Shown here: positions 12,150 through 22,630 of the stretch, piece after piece | How positions within the stretch are numbered: position 1 is the first letter of the stretch | How the letters are laid out: every line of letters begins with the position of its first letter | Source of the DNA: Carya illinoinensis | Taxonomy: Eukaryota > Streptophyta > Magnoliopsida > Fagales > Juglandaceae | Assembly: GCF_018687715.1 (NCBI RefSeq) | Contig: NC_056766.1 | Span: 37,667,433-37,731,432, forward strand | DNA length: 64,000 bases | Direction of reading: 5' to 3' | The notes under the pieces: model-generated | The model's database searches: none | The model's input: the letters and a program-made list of their open reading frames with translations, nothing else | What the model was told of the DNA's origin: nothing | Made by a program: the position numbers and the translations under genes

Positions 12150-12480
12150 GTGGTTTAAAAGTAGAACATGGTGTGACGTGTGTGGTACTACCAAACGGGC
12201 CCTTGATTTTATGTTTTCTTGCGCAGTCAGTCCCTTTACATTTACTGCGCCGTAACTCTTTTCTTCGGTGTGGAACTGAGTATTTTTATTATTTTAACTG
12301 TAAATCAATCAAAAATAAAATAACCAAAAATTCAGCTGCCTTTTCGGCCTCCCTTCGCATCAGCAAGGCAAAGTCTGCCAACTTTAAGCTAATAATCGGT
12401 ATCAGCCCTGCAAAGTTCATACTTGTGTATCTTGTATGGTCTTGTACTAGATGGTCTTGTACTCATTCTTGTGTATCTTG
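12150..12480 (+). repeat. Third partial copy of the 39.0/59.4-kb repeat
   Basis: Phrases such as GTAGAACATGGTGTGACGTG, TTTTATGTTTTCTT, the AAATCAATC..AAAATAAAATAACCAAAA segment and ATGGTCTTGTACT occur in the same order at 39010-39290 and 59385-59670. The ORF 12173-12481 in this copy is fortuitous. It may be the right-hand end of an older duplication unit of the WAK array, or simply a dispersed repeat. Confidence 0.6.
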
Positions 12481-12649
12481 AAATGGTTTTAACGTTACTT
12501 CATTAAAATCTTGTAAAAATAATCTTAACAGAGGAAAACTATATAACCTATATGATCATTTTCTCCTATTCAAAAGTATATAGAGTTTCAATAATTTACA
12601 ATAAAAGATTTTTAAATTGACGCAGGCCAATACCATATATTAACTTTTT

Positions 12650-12888
12650 AAATATGGTAATGCTTGATATCAATATCATCGCTATTCCGGAGCTCATATT
12701 TATAAAATAATTTTGGTAAAATATACTTGGTTCTACCACCTTTGATGTAGTCTCATTTTATTTGTGTGATACAAACAGCATTATCTTCATATATTGTTGC
12801 TAGACTATCTTTGATTGTGGATCTACACTTATCTTGAAAGTATTGAATTACTGATCTTAACCAAATATATTTTCAACTTGCTTCATCA
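12650..12888 (-). pseudogene. Copia retrotransposon RNase H remnant
   Basis: Minus-strand translation gives EAS-W-YIWLRSVIQ, then ATIYEDNAVCITQIK, a stop, DYIKGGRTKYILPKLF, YELRNSDDIDIKHYHI. This is the familiar C-terminal end of Copia polyproteins (EASRE..WLR, YEDNAACI, KGDRTKHI..KFF). Internal stops and loss of both ends show it is a fossil. The sense LINE begins directly to its right, so the LINE probably inserted into, or was joined to, this older element. Confidence 0.8.
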
Positions 12889-12984
12889 ATTACAACGATC
12901 TCTAAGTGGTTGGAAAAAGTAACAACTAATGTTTGCTTGACAGATTTCTATTAAGGTCAACCTTTTTCTACTTTCTTCGGTGCT

Positions 12985-14321
12985 ACTAATTTGGTATTGA
13001 TTCCTAAGGTGGAAGAACCTATGGAATTTAGACAATTTCGGCCTATTAGTCTTTGTTCGGTGGTGTACGAGATCATGACGAAAATTATGGTTGCTCGTTT
13101 GGCTCCTATTCTTGAAAGAATTATTTCTAAGGATCAGGCAATGTTCATCCCAAGATGTAGTATTTTCGATAATATGGCTTTGGCCCAAGAGTTGATTCAA
13201 GGGATGAATCGGAAGGTGAGAGCAGGTAATGTGATGTTAAAGATTGATATGGCAAATGCGTATGACCGTTTTAATTGGACATTCCTTATGAAAGTTTTAC
13301 ATAGGTTGGGTTTTTCAGAAAATTGGAGAAATCTAGTGTTCAATGCTATTTCTTCCCCATTTTATTCAGTGATGCTAAATGGTTGTACTAAAGGTTTTTT
13401 TTAGACGTCGTGGGGACTTCGGCAAGGTGATCCTTTGTTGCCTTATTTATTTATTTTGTCTCAGGAAGTTCTTTCTCGCATGTTGCACCAGCAATTCAGT
13501 TTCGGGCGTATTAAACCTTATCAACCGGGTGGTGGTACTCTCATTTCTCATTTGCTCTATGCGGACGATATTTTGATTTTTTCAAATGGTGGAAAATTGT
13601 CGATCCGGAACCTCATGTCAACCTTGCACCGATACGAGGATATGTTTGGACAATTGATTAGCCCAAGTAAGTCGACTATTTTTTTCTCCTCCTCTATTGG
13701 TCTGGAAAGAAAGAATGAACTCAAATTGATTTCTGGGTTTGAAGAAGGTGCATGGCCGTGTTTGTACCTGGGAATTCCTCTTTATGTGGGGCAGTTAAAG
13801 ATCAATTTGTTTGATAGTTTCTTGGCAATGACACAGACAAAACTAGCGGATGGAAAATCAAGATTTTATCTTTTGAGGGGAAGATCATTCTTATGAGACA
13901 TGTGTTGAACAGCATGCCAATTCATATGTTATCGGTGTTGAGAATGCCCAAGGCTATGTTTGTAATGATTAAAAGTATTTTTTCAAACTTCCTTTGGGGG
14001 TCTTCGATGGAGGTTAGGAAGCGCGAATGGGTTTCTTGGAACCTGATTTGTAAGCCAGTGGAGGAGGGTGGCCTTAGTGTTCGAGATTTGATGGAGGTGT
14101 AGGATTCCCTATTTATGAAATTTAGCTGGAAGTTGCTTACGAGGGAATCTATGTGGTCGGAATTTTTCCGGCAAAAATATCTTCAGCAGGAGCATATTTA
14201 CAAGGCAATACAGAAGAATAAAGGCTCACAGTTTTGGAAGGGTATAATTGCGGTAATGCCGAAAATTTTCCAAAATTTGAAGTGGTTGGTTGGGAATAAG
14301 AATCTAAATTTTTGGATGTAA
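12985..14321 (+). pseudogene. LINE reverse transcriptase (ORF2 part), broken
   Basis: From 12985 the frame reads ATNLVLIPKVEEP, FRQFRPISLCSVVYEI, KIDMANAYDR, then after a TAG at 13402-13404 LRQGDPLLPYLF and LLYADDILIF with the catalytic YADD. Later VSWNLICKPVEEGGLSVRDL is the usual post-RT thumb region. Frames change or stop near 13404, 13890, 14102 and 14321, so no full protein can be made. The RT would copy LINE RNA onto nicked target DNA; the upstream endonuclease is not present in this copy. Confidence 0.88.
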
Positions 14322-14625
14322 TTGGATAAGGTGTGGCCCGCTGTAGGATTTCTATCCAGTTGTAGGTAGTAATGCTCTGTCGGTTGCTAAAGTAGTAGAT
14401 GATAGGGGTCCAAAAATTGAAGTCATCTGAGATCTAGTTCCATCTTAAGTTCTGCAGCAAATTCGTGCTTCTGGTGTGTGACTGAAAAATAAGCCCGATG
14501 TGTTGATTTGGAAGCATTCTTTGGAGGGTAACTTTACAACAAAATCGGCCTGGGAAATCTATAGGAAATGTGGACAACCGTGTGATTGGAAAAGGTGGTT
14601 GTGACAAGCAAATATACCAAAAAGA

Positions 14626-14871
14626 ATGTCTTTTCTCTGCTGGAGGGCGAAAAGAGGTGCAGTTCTGATTGATGATGTGATCCAGCACCTAGCCATTCCA
14701 CTAGCCTCTAAATGTCATTGCTGCTCAATGCCTAATGTGGAACCATTGCATCATATTTTGTGTGAGGGGTCAAGTGCTCAAGCAATTTGGAGATACTTTG
14801 CAAATATATGTCAAATAAGACTATCGCAAATCAGAAATTGGAAAGGTATAGTGTTTTTTTGGTGGCAGTGA
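14626..14871 (+). pseudogene. LINE zf-RVT zinc-binding region
   Basis: MSFLCWRAKRGAVLIDDVIQ, LASKCHCC, and HHILCEGSSAQAIW follow the Cys/His spacing of the zinc-binding domain found between RT and RNase H in plant LINEs. It lies downstream of the broken RT and upstream of RNase H in the same element. Stops before and after it show decay. Confidence 0.8.
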
Positions 14872-15100
14872 GCAACGAAACAATCTCAAGTAGGGTGGAT
14901 ATGTGGAACTCTTCCCATTTTAATTTCTTGGTCTTTATGGAAGGCTCAATGTTTAGCGATAATGGACGATACTTCCTTTCAGGTAGAGGATACGATTCAA
15001 TATGTGAAATTTCTTCTCAAAGATGTTTCTTGTAATTTGCAAAAAATCTAGAAAATGAAGACGGATGATAATTTGGTTATGGAGAACCTGAGTATACCAA

Positions 15101-15645
15101 TTGTACCTATTATTAAGAAACGAGCAGTTTATGTCAAGTGGGAGATGCCAACTAAGGGGAAATGTAAAACTGAACGTTGATGGTGGTGCTCGTTCTAACT
15201 CGGGAGAGGCAAGGGGTGGGGGTGTAATCCGAGACTCCAATGGCAAGTGTATAGCTGGTTTTGCGCATTACTACGGGACTGCTACTAACACGATTGCCGA
15301 ATGTCGTGCTTTATTAGATGGACTTCGGCTTTGCAAACAATTAAGATTTCCAGATGTACTAGTAGAATCGAACTCTTCGGTGGTCATGAATTAGCTCCGT
15401 TCCAGAATTTGTCGACTTTGGTTTCTTTGGAATTTTTGGGAGGAGATAAAGGAGATTGCCAATGAAATCAATGCACGTTTTAGACGCATTTTTTGGGAAG
15501 CAAATATGGTAGCAAATTTTCTGGCGAAGAAATGGACAGATGGTGTTAACACAGATTTTGTTGGCTTGAATTTTGAGCATGCATGGTTGGGAGGTTTGAT
15601 TCGTATGGATCGGTTAGGGATGACTTTTATTAGAGAGAACTGAGT
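15101..15645 (+). pseudogene. LINE RNase H domain, one internal stop
   Basis: Reads KLNVDGGARSNSGEARGGGV, GVIRDSNGKCIAGF, TATNTIAECRALLDGLRLC, with D (in NVDG) and E (in AECRAL) of the RNase H active site. After VVMN a TAG at about 15393 interrupts it; the continuing frame gives RRIFWEANMVANFLAKK and ends at a stop near 15643. This is the reverse-transcriptase-like RNase H at the end of ORF2 in plant L1 elements. Confidence 0.85.
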
Positions 15646-15766
15646 ATGTTTTTGAGGAATTTTTTGTAACTACGGTGTTCCTCCGTCATACGTGAGTGTT
15701 TTTCTAATAAAATCGGGGTAGGGGCCTCTCGTGGACAGGGGGCCCCGACTTTTCTTTAAAAAAAAA

Positions 15767-17061
15767 TGCATATCTCCATCTTTTTTTTCCTTTCATCCCA
15801 AAATTTTGTATAATTTTTATATATTTTCTATTTTCAAATACGTGACCCCACTAAAATTAAATTAAAAAAAAAAGTTTAGTAGAAATAATAAACTTATTAA
15901 TATGAATCTCAAAATTTTTTTATTATATAATATTAAGTTTCTTAATATGAAATCCAAAGTGAAAATACAAGAAAAACCATTTAAAGTTGATAATATATAT
16001 GAAAAATAGTGAGAGGTTTTATCTTTTGGAATTCATTGAGCAAGAAAGAATTATTAAATGTCTTAATGATAGCATAATTATATACTTAATGTGATACAAA
16101 ATATATAGATTTTACATAAAACTTGATAAACTAGCTTACATACTATAATTAAAGATGAATTTCCTAAAAAATCATTTGATAGTATCAGGAAAACATATTT
16201 TAAATATTTTTTTACAGAAGTAATAATAGATGAATATTATTTTATGAAATATTTTCGTCCAGAATCTGAAACATATGTTATATAAGTTGTGTTTTTAGGA
16301 TTTTATTTCCACATGAATGTAACAAATTATTGAGATCTAATGTTATATATAGATATATTTTTATTTTTTAAATCTCTTTTTATTTTACATAAACGTGTCA
16401 CCTAATAGAAAAATTAACCACTCACAAAAAAAAAAAAAATGATGGTTACGCCAATGCCAAGTTTTACAGAATAATATTTTAAGTTTATGGACATGATAGG
16501 TGCTAACTCATTAAGATCTTTATTGCAGAATTTTAAAATGACTTGGAGAGTTCAAAAATATTATAAACATAAAAAAGAAAAATGACTATTAGACACGTGC
16601 CTGTAGCTCTGTCCCAAGACTTTATTGGGTAGGGTTTCAAACCCAGTTATAATGACGGTTGGGCTTTTGTTTTGGGCTGAAGATCTAGTTCCAAATATTG
16701 AGTGGCTCAATAAATTAAAACAGTGGGCTGAAAGTCGGCCTAACCCGAACTGAATTTAAATAAATAATAATATAAAAAATGACTATTACACGGCCTGGGG
16801 GCTAGGACAGTAGGCCCGCAAGGTTTGCCCCTGCCCCAGAATTGAAACCAAACAAACAAAAAAGATAACGATGGAATCAAGAATGCTTGACCATCTTATT
16901 GAACCGGGTCGCAAAATGTGTTGACAAACAGGATCCGGTTCCGACTTGGGTCCAGTCACATAATTTTAATATTATAATATTTTTTTAAAGAAAAATTAAA
17001 AAAAATTCTTTTTCTCTCTCTTTTCTCTCAAAGCATGCACTTCATTGTTTAATAAATGTAT
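15767..17061. other. AT-rich intergenic DNA
   Basis: No gene, RNA or clear element seen. It is A/T runs for most of its length, with a more GC-balanced patch at about 16600-16960 lacking any recognisable reading frame. Confidence 0.4.
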
Positions 17062-17436
17062 AAATTATTTAAAGTTGAGTTATGGGCATTAATTATAAAA
17101 TTCTTAATTATTATTTTTTTATGAATTTTATTTTATGGTGGGCCATATAAATATATGAATTGTTTGTACTGAAATTATGGCTATTTGTTATAAAATTCTT
17201 AATTATTATTTCCTATGAATTTTATTATATGGTAAGCCATATAAATGTATGAATTGTTTGTACTGAAATTATGGCTATTTGTTATAAAATTCTTAATTAT
17301 TATTTCCTATTAATTTTATTGTATGGTAAGCCATATAAATTTATGAGTTATTTGGACTTGAATTATGGCTATTAGTTATAAAATTCTCAATTATTATTTG
17401 TATGATTTTTATTGTATGGTTGGCCATATATATGTA
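17062..17436. repeat. 94-bp tandem repeat, about four copies
   Basis: GAATTGTTTGTACTGAAATT starts at 17157 and 17251 and its diverged form at 17345, 94 bp apart, with an earlier partial copy. Each unit contains a GCCATATAAAT phrase and AATTCTTAATTATTATTT. The array runs straight into the broken end of the WAK pseudogene at about 17437, so it may mark or have caused the truncation. Confidence 0.9.
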
Positions 17437-19105
17437 CGCATCACATTTCTCAGTTAGATGTCCAGTTGGGAAGTATTCAGGGTCTAAGTACCCAATAGTT
17501 CCTTGCCCCAAGGTGGTTATTTCTATTTGATCAAGAGCTATCAATCTTGAAGCTCCAAAGTTAGCTACTTTTAATGTGTGGTTATCATCTAACAGTATAT
17601 TTATACTTTGCACATCTCTATGTATAATTGGCATAGATGTTTCAAAATGTAGGTATGCAAGGGCTTTTGTTGTTTTTGTTGCTATCTTCAAACATTTTTC
17701 CCATGAAGGAGAAGAAGCACAACTCATATCATGAATATGGTCAGAAAGAGTCCCATTTGTGATGAATTCATAAACAAGGGAACTTATATTTCAAGAGAAC
17801 AACCTATTAGTTTAACCACATTTCTATGATTGATTTGGTTTAGCAAAATCACCCCATTTATGAATTGCTTGATTTAGCTCTTATCACAGATTTTGGACTT
17901 TTTGATGACAGCCTCTTTGTCATCGGGTAATACTCATTTGTAAACAGTTCCATAACCCCCTTTGCTAAGGACTCTACTCTCATCATAATTGTTGGTGGCC
18001 TTTTTAAGCTCATCATTACTAAAGATTTTTGCTATCTCCATAGACCTTCTAAGATTCAAAATGTGTTCTTATAACATTAAGCCCCCGTTTTGTTGAAAAT
18101 ACTTTTCTTGGAGTTTGATGAGCTTCCTTCTTTTCAATTCCAAAAGTACTGAAGAAACTCCCAACAACAAGACTATGAGACTTATGCTAATACCTGCACA
18201 AAATGAATTCTTAAGTAAAATTGTGACCAAAATCCAATGTTTCATTCTTCATGTTTGAATAGTGCCACAGATATAAAGAGATTTTACAAAAGTAAACTCA
18301 TATAAACTAATGTGGCATCTTGCGATATGGTAAATCTATTTTACAATAAAAGTAATATTACATCTAGCCACGTCAGTTTGTAAGTTTATAATTTTATGAA
18401 ATCATCTTGTATCTAAAACATGCTGATCTTCTTCATGTTTACTCAATACCAGTATTATCTGCTTTAAAATTTACAATCATTTTGAACCAAGTTAATAAAG
18501 AACCAATATTTAGGACAACGCAATGAATATTTGAGCTAGAAAGTATTTACATGAGTGATTATCTCATAAGCTAAGTATAGATATATCTACCTTTGACAGC
18601 TTAAAAATGTGGTTGATGTTAAAGCCAAAATGGTAAATTATTTAAAATGGATATGGTGAACCAATATTTTTTCAATTGCCTTTAATCTTTCTTCCAGATA
18701 CTTGAATGACACCAATTGGCATCTATAGTTTTCACTTTCTAAACAGAGACTTTAAAACTAATTTTTATTCTTTGTTATGCATGGACGGATAATTAGGAAG
18801 TCTTTATGAAGTTAAAAATTCTAACAAATTAATCGATAACATGCAAAATATATAGATATAAACAATATATAGAGTATACGGAGCTTACACATGGACTGTA
18901 CAAATCATGTATATATACTTAAATATAGTGCAATGATGACATGCTAAGAATTGCTTGGTTTAGGAATATCGAGAGTGCAACCACTTCCATTTCTCCACCC
19001 ATCTCCCTAGTATTCCTTGGGGGCAAGAACAACTGTAAGACCCCGGATGGTTGACGCATGCATTATCAGCGCACTCGTGATTTCGAGTTTGACACTCGTT
19101 AACAT
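17437..19105 (-). pseudogene. Truncated wall-associated kinase pseudogene
   Basis: Two exon remnants match the intact WAK at 30289-34236. The EGF-like exon lies at 18951-19105 and reads NECQTRNHECA, NACVNHPGSYSCSCP before a one-base insertion. The kinase exon lies at 17437-18193, with its acceptor CAG kept. The kinase part reads IIHRDVQSINILLDDN (the catalytic-loop Lys after HRDV is Gln), NFG in place of DFG, and GTIGYLDPEYFPTG. It stops at the 94-bp repeat, so the C-lobe end and C-terminal tail are absent. The large first exon (signal peptide, GUB_WAK domain) is missing upstream of 19105. Frameshifts occur near 17790 and 18070. It is an older, dead member of the same array. Confidence 0.92.
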
Positions 19106-19597
19106 CTGAACAAAAATGCTTGCTTCAGTTGCCTGGTGAAGCAGCGGGGCAAACGGATGTGACGTGGAGAAAATAAAAATGCACCGTTTCAACAAAATAA
19201 CAACGCACCATTTCAACCAATTAGGTTCCTTTTCAAAATTTCTCCAAAATTTACCCTACCTCCATCAGTTTCCCTCCCTTTCTTTTTCTCTCCCTCGATT
19301 TCTCTCCCTTGAAGACGATTTATATTTTGCCGTCGCCAAGACTCTTTAGTGTTTCTCTCGTTCGAAGACGAAAACCTCTCTCCCCAAGACAAATAAACAA
19401 GTTCCAATTCTGCAAAATGAAGAAAACAAAAGTAGCCAAAGTCACTTGAGAAGATATCACAGGCACTCGTGCTCTCTCTGCCCCGCCCAATTACAAGAGA
19501 AGCCCACGAAAGAAAACCAATATTAGCCTAATTGATCAAGAGAAGATGTATAGAGAAGGTAAAAAGTTGCAGAGCAGCTTGGAGTGTGGACACTCTT
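19106..19597. promoter_or_regulatory. Likely promoter and 5' UTR of the HMG-box gene
   Basis: This 490-bp stretch between the WAK remnant and the HMG start codon includes pyrimidine-rich segments (TTTCCCTCCCTTTCTTTTTCTC and similar at 19270-19310) typical of plant 5' leaders. No clear TATA box could be fixed. ORFs on both strands here are by-products of the biased composition. Confidence 0.35.
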
Positions 19598-20189
19598 ATG
19601 GCCAATCCACCTAAGAACCGAAAAAGGGCCCAAGCAGTCCACCGTGCTCCTGATGGAAGCTATCGGAAGTGGTAATTACACTTATAGACATACGCAGATA
19701 CATCTTTGCAATGTATATTATATTCATATCCCTTTCTTTTTTCTTTTTTTTCTTTTGTCCTTTTTATTTTTGTTACTCTCATTTTTTGTCAATGTTTCAG
19801 CAACAATTGTGGGCTTTTAGTGGCAATCGCTTTGGCCCACCTACACAAGTGTGAAACCAAGAAGTGGTGGTGTAGAGGTTCAAAGGAGTATCAGAGAGGC
19901 AAAGTGTAACAGCCCGCTAGAAATTCAATTGTGAAATTTTTATTAACTTTAGGAACCTCGTGAAAACCCCATAAGTTTTCACGAATCCATTAATCGTATA
20001 GGTTTTTGTCTAACTACATAGTTAGTGTTATTATTTACTATGGTATCAGAAGTATGTTTTTTATTATTGGAGATAGTTAGAAGTGTCAAAATGTATTATG
20101 GTTTGTGCTATTAGACTCGGAGGGTTATTTAAAGTCTTATGGCGCAATAACATTTTTTCATATTTTCAGTCAAAACGTCTGTTCAAAAC

Positions 20190-20360
20190 TGTAGATATTA
20201 TTGGATAAAAAGAAATATCTTGAGGTAATTTTCATGAATATTATTGGGTAAAAATATTTTGAGTTGATTTTTATAGATATTATTAGATAAAAATATCTTA
20301 AGTTGATTTTTTGTAGATACTATTGGATAGAATATTATGAGATAATCTTTTATAGATATT
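20190..20360. repeat. Short tandem array inside the LTR
   Basis: A phrase of the form GATATTATTGGATAAAAATAT occurs about four times with 50-60 bp spacing (near 20196, 20239, 20277, 20318). The corresponding place in the other LTR copy is occupied by about 0.7 kb of different sequence. Confidence 0.55.
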
Positions 20361-22325
20361 TTGGTAGGAGAAAACTACACTCAACTCTCAACTCCAGCCT
20401 CATCTCTTCCATATCTCATCCATAAGTATCTCCAGCCACCTCTCCCCACGAAATTATCTTCATTTACACTTTCCATTGAAAGAATATCAAACACTCTCTC
20501 TCGGACAGCTTTTAGGAAGTCTTTTGCACGCCCATTTCGAAGCTGTTGTAAGTGTTTTATCATAAAGTCTCCTTAATATAAGTTGTTCCTTTTTTAGTCT
20601 AGTTTACATGGATATCTTATTTGCCCCATTTGAAGATAATTTGGTCAGTAAAATATTATGTAAACCATAGAAAGTTCATTCTGGGAGATAAACTGGAGAA
20701 TATGTTATAGTTTGGAGTTTTTGACCAAGCTAATGGATAGATATTGGTCCGAAATTTTTATGAAGTATTGTTAACATGTATATATGTCTATTGGTTGAGG
20801 ATTTTTGCATGATTAAAGGTTTTGATGAAAGATTTTCTTAGATTTAGAAACTTAGAAACTCGAAGAGGAAAAACAGTTTCTGTTTTGAGAAAGTTTAACT
20901 CTTTGGTGGTCTAAAACTATTCTAATGACTTTGATAATTTTATTGGATGATCCTAAAAATTTTATATACATGTTATATTATTATTTTGAAGATATTTGAT
21001 GTTAGTTTCAAAGATATGAAATTTTATGCAAAGAGATATTCAGATAAGTCAAAGTGTGGATATTCTTGGCTAAATTTATGTTTTGGTTAATTTCTAACCA
21101 TGTGATCTTGAATTAGAAGCTTATATATGTTTTAGGACATCTTTTTAAACCATGTAATGGTTTAGTTTGAAGATCATATATTTATAAGTCATAGATCAAG
21201 AGATTTATCAAAACTAGTTGAGGAAAAAGTTTCTGTTTTTGGACTAAGTGTAAAACCAAAAACTCCAAATGTTATTTTGTGATTTTGGTGACTTTATTTT
21301 GATGATTTAAAGCATGGTTGATGTTAGGATGATATTATGAATATGTTAGAAGTAAGATTTGATTTTTGAAATTCTTGGAGATGTTTTGATTTAAGGTCAA
21401 AACTTGTGATTCAAGTGCTTAGATCTTTTTACAAAAAAGTTTGGTGTTAATTATTAGCTTTTTCTAAATGGATGTTTTAAGTATGGTTTTGAACTTAGGA
21501 TTGGAAGATGTTTGTTGCAAAATTTTGGTTTAAGCATGAGTTTTGAAGTTGGAAGGAATTGCAACAAAAATCAAGGGAAATGGCCTATGGATGTTTCGGC
21601 CATAGTGTGTTCTTCATAGTTGTGTTTTGTTTTAAATTTTTCTGAGTTGATATTTAAGTTTAGGATAAAATTTACATGAGAAATGTAAATTTTGGAAACT
21701 TTTGGAGTTAGTATGTAAAATCCTTAAGTTATGGGTAAAACGGTCATTTTCCCACATGTAGAGAGTAAAATGAAAATTTTACTCTTTAAGTTAGTATTTT
21801 CCATATTTCAAATTATTAGTGATTTAGTTCTAACTTTTAGAATCACTAATTACAGTTCCTCGTGATCGCACTTGAAGTTTTATAAGAAACGCGGAGATCG
21901 AGGTAAGTTATCTTTTAACTTACTAGCAGTCTACTGTGTATGTGTGCTAAGTAAAGGAACTACAGTGTATGTATGTATGTTATCATAAATGTCATGCCAT
22001 GCCAAGTTATCACGTAATTGTCTATTATACAGAATTTATTCTGTCGTCAATTTTTATCTGTTACATAATATATTCTGTCATGTATTACTGTACCTTACAA
22101 GTACGTCATGCTAAGTATGTCATCTATTACATGTATGTCAAGTCATGTAATATTCATTGTTGCAAGTATGTCATGTTAAATATGTTATCTATTATATGTT
22201 ATGCAATGTTACGAAATATTGCTATCTCAAGTTGGTCATGTATTTCAAGTTATATTCAAGTCACGTTATGTTATGTCAGGGCTTCAGTCATTTCGTATTT
22301 CAATCACGTTTCATATTGAGTTTGT

Positions 22326-22630
22326 GTAGAATACATAGGGCCACAACAACTGTGGAGTATGTATTTACACGTAGAATACATGGGGCCACAACAACTGTGA
22401 AGTATGTATTTACACGTAAAATACATGGGGCCACAACAACTGTGGAGTATGTATTTAAGCAGTTAAAGAATAAGTTTCCGTAGAATACATGGGGCCACAA
22501 CAACTGTGGAGTATGTATTTTTCATGTTAAGTCAAGTTTGTGTAGAATACATGGGGCCACAACAACTGTGGAGTATGTATTTACATGTAGAATATATGGG
22601 GCCACAACAACTGTGGAGTATGTATTTTTC
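22326..22630. repeat. 45-bp hairpin minisatellite inside the LTR
   Basis: Six copies of a 45-bp unit start at 22326, 22371, 22416, 22480, 22542 and 22587. The first three, and the last two, are in perfect 45-bp register; the others are separated by about 20 bp of LTR sequence. Each unit contains ATACAT..CCACA-ACAAC-TGTGG..ATGTAT, an inverted repeat able to form a hairpin. The equivalent part of LTR copy 1 (about 9050-9180) has only degenerate versions. Confidence 0.93.

Larger units (their letters stand above)
12889..15766 (+). mobile_element. 5'-truncated LINE (L1-type) retrotransposon
   Basis: The element keeps the reverse transcriptase, zinc-binding (zf-RVT) and RNase H parts of ORF2, and a 3' tail with AATAAAA (about 15709) and a short A-run at 15758-15766. 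ORF1, the endonuclease and the start of the RT are absent, as expected of incomplete target-primed reverse transcription. The 5' edge is uncertain (12889 to about 12985). I found no matching target duplication. Several in-frame stops make it inactive. Confidence 0.85.

Noticed and set aside
22326..22630. CRISPR-like regular repeats
   Set aside because: Units are directly tandem at 45 bp without unique spacers, lie in a plant LTR, and there are no cas genes. It is a minisatellite.
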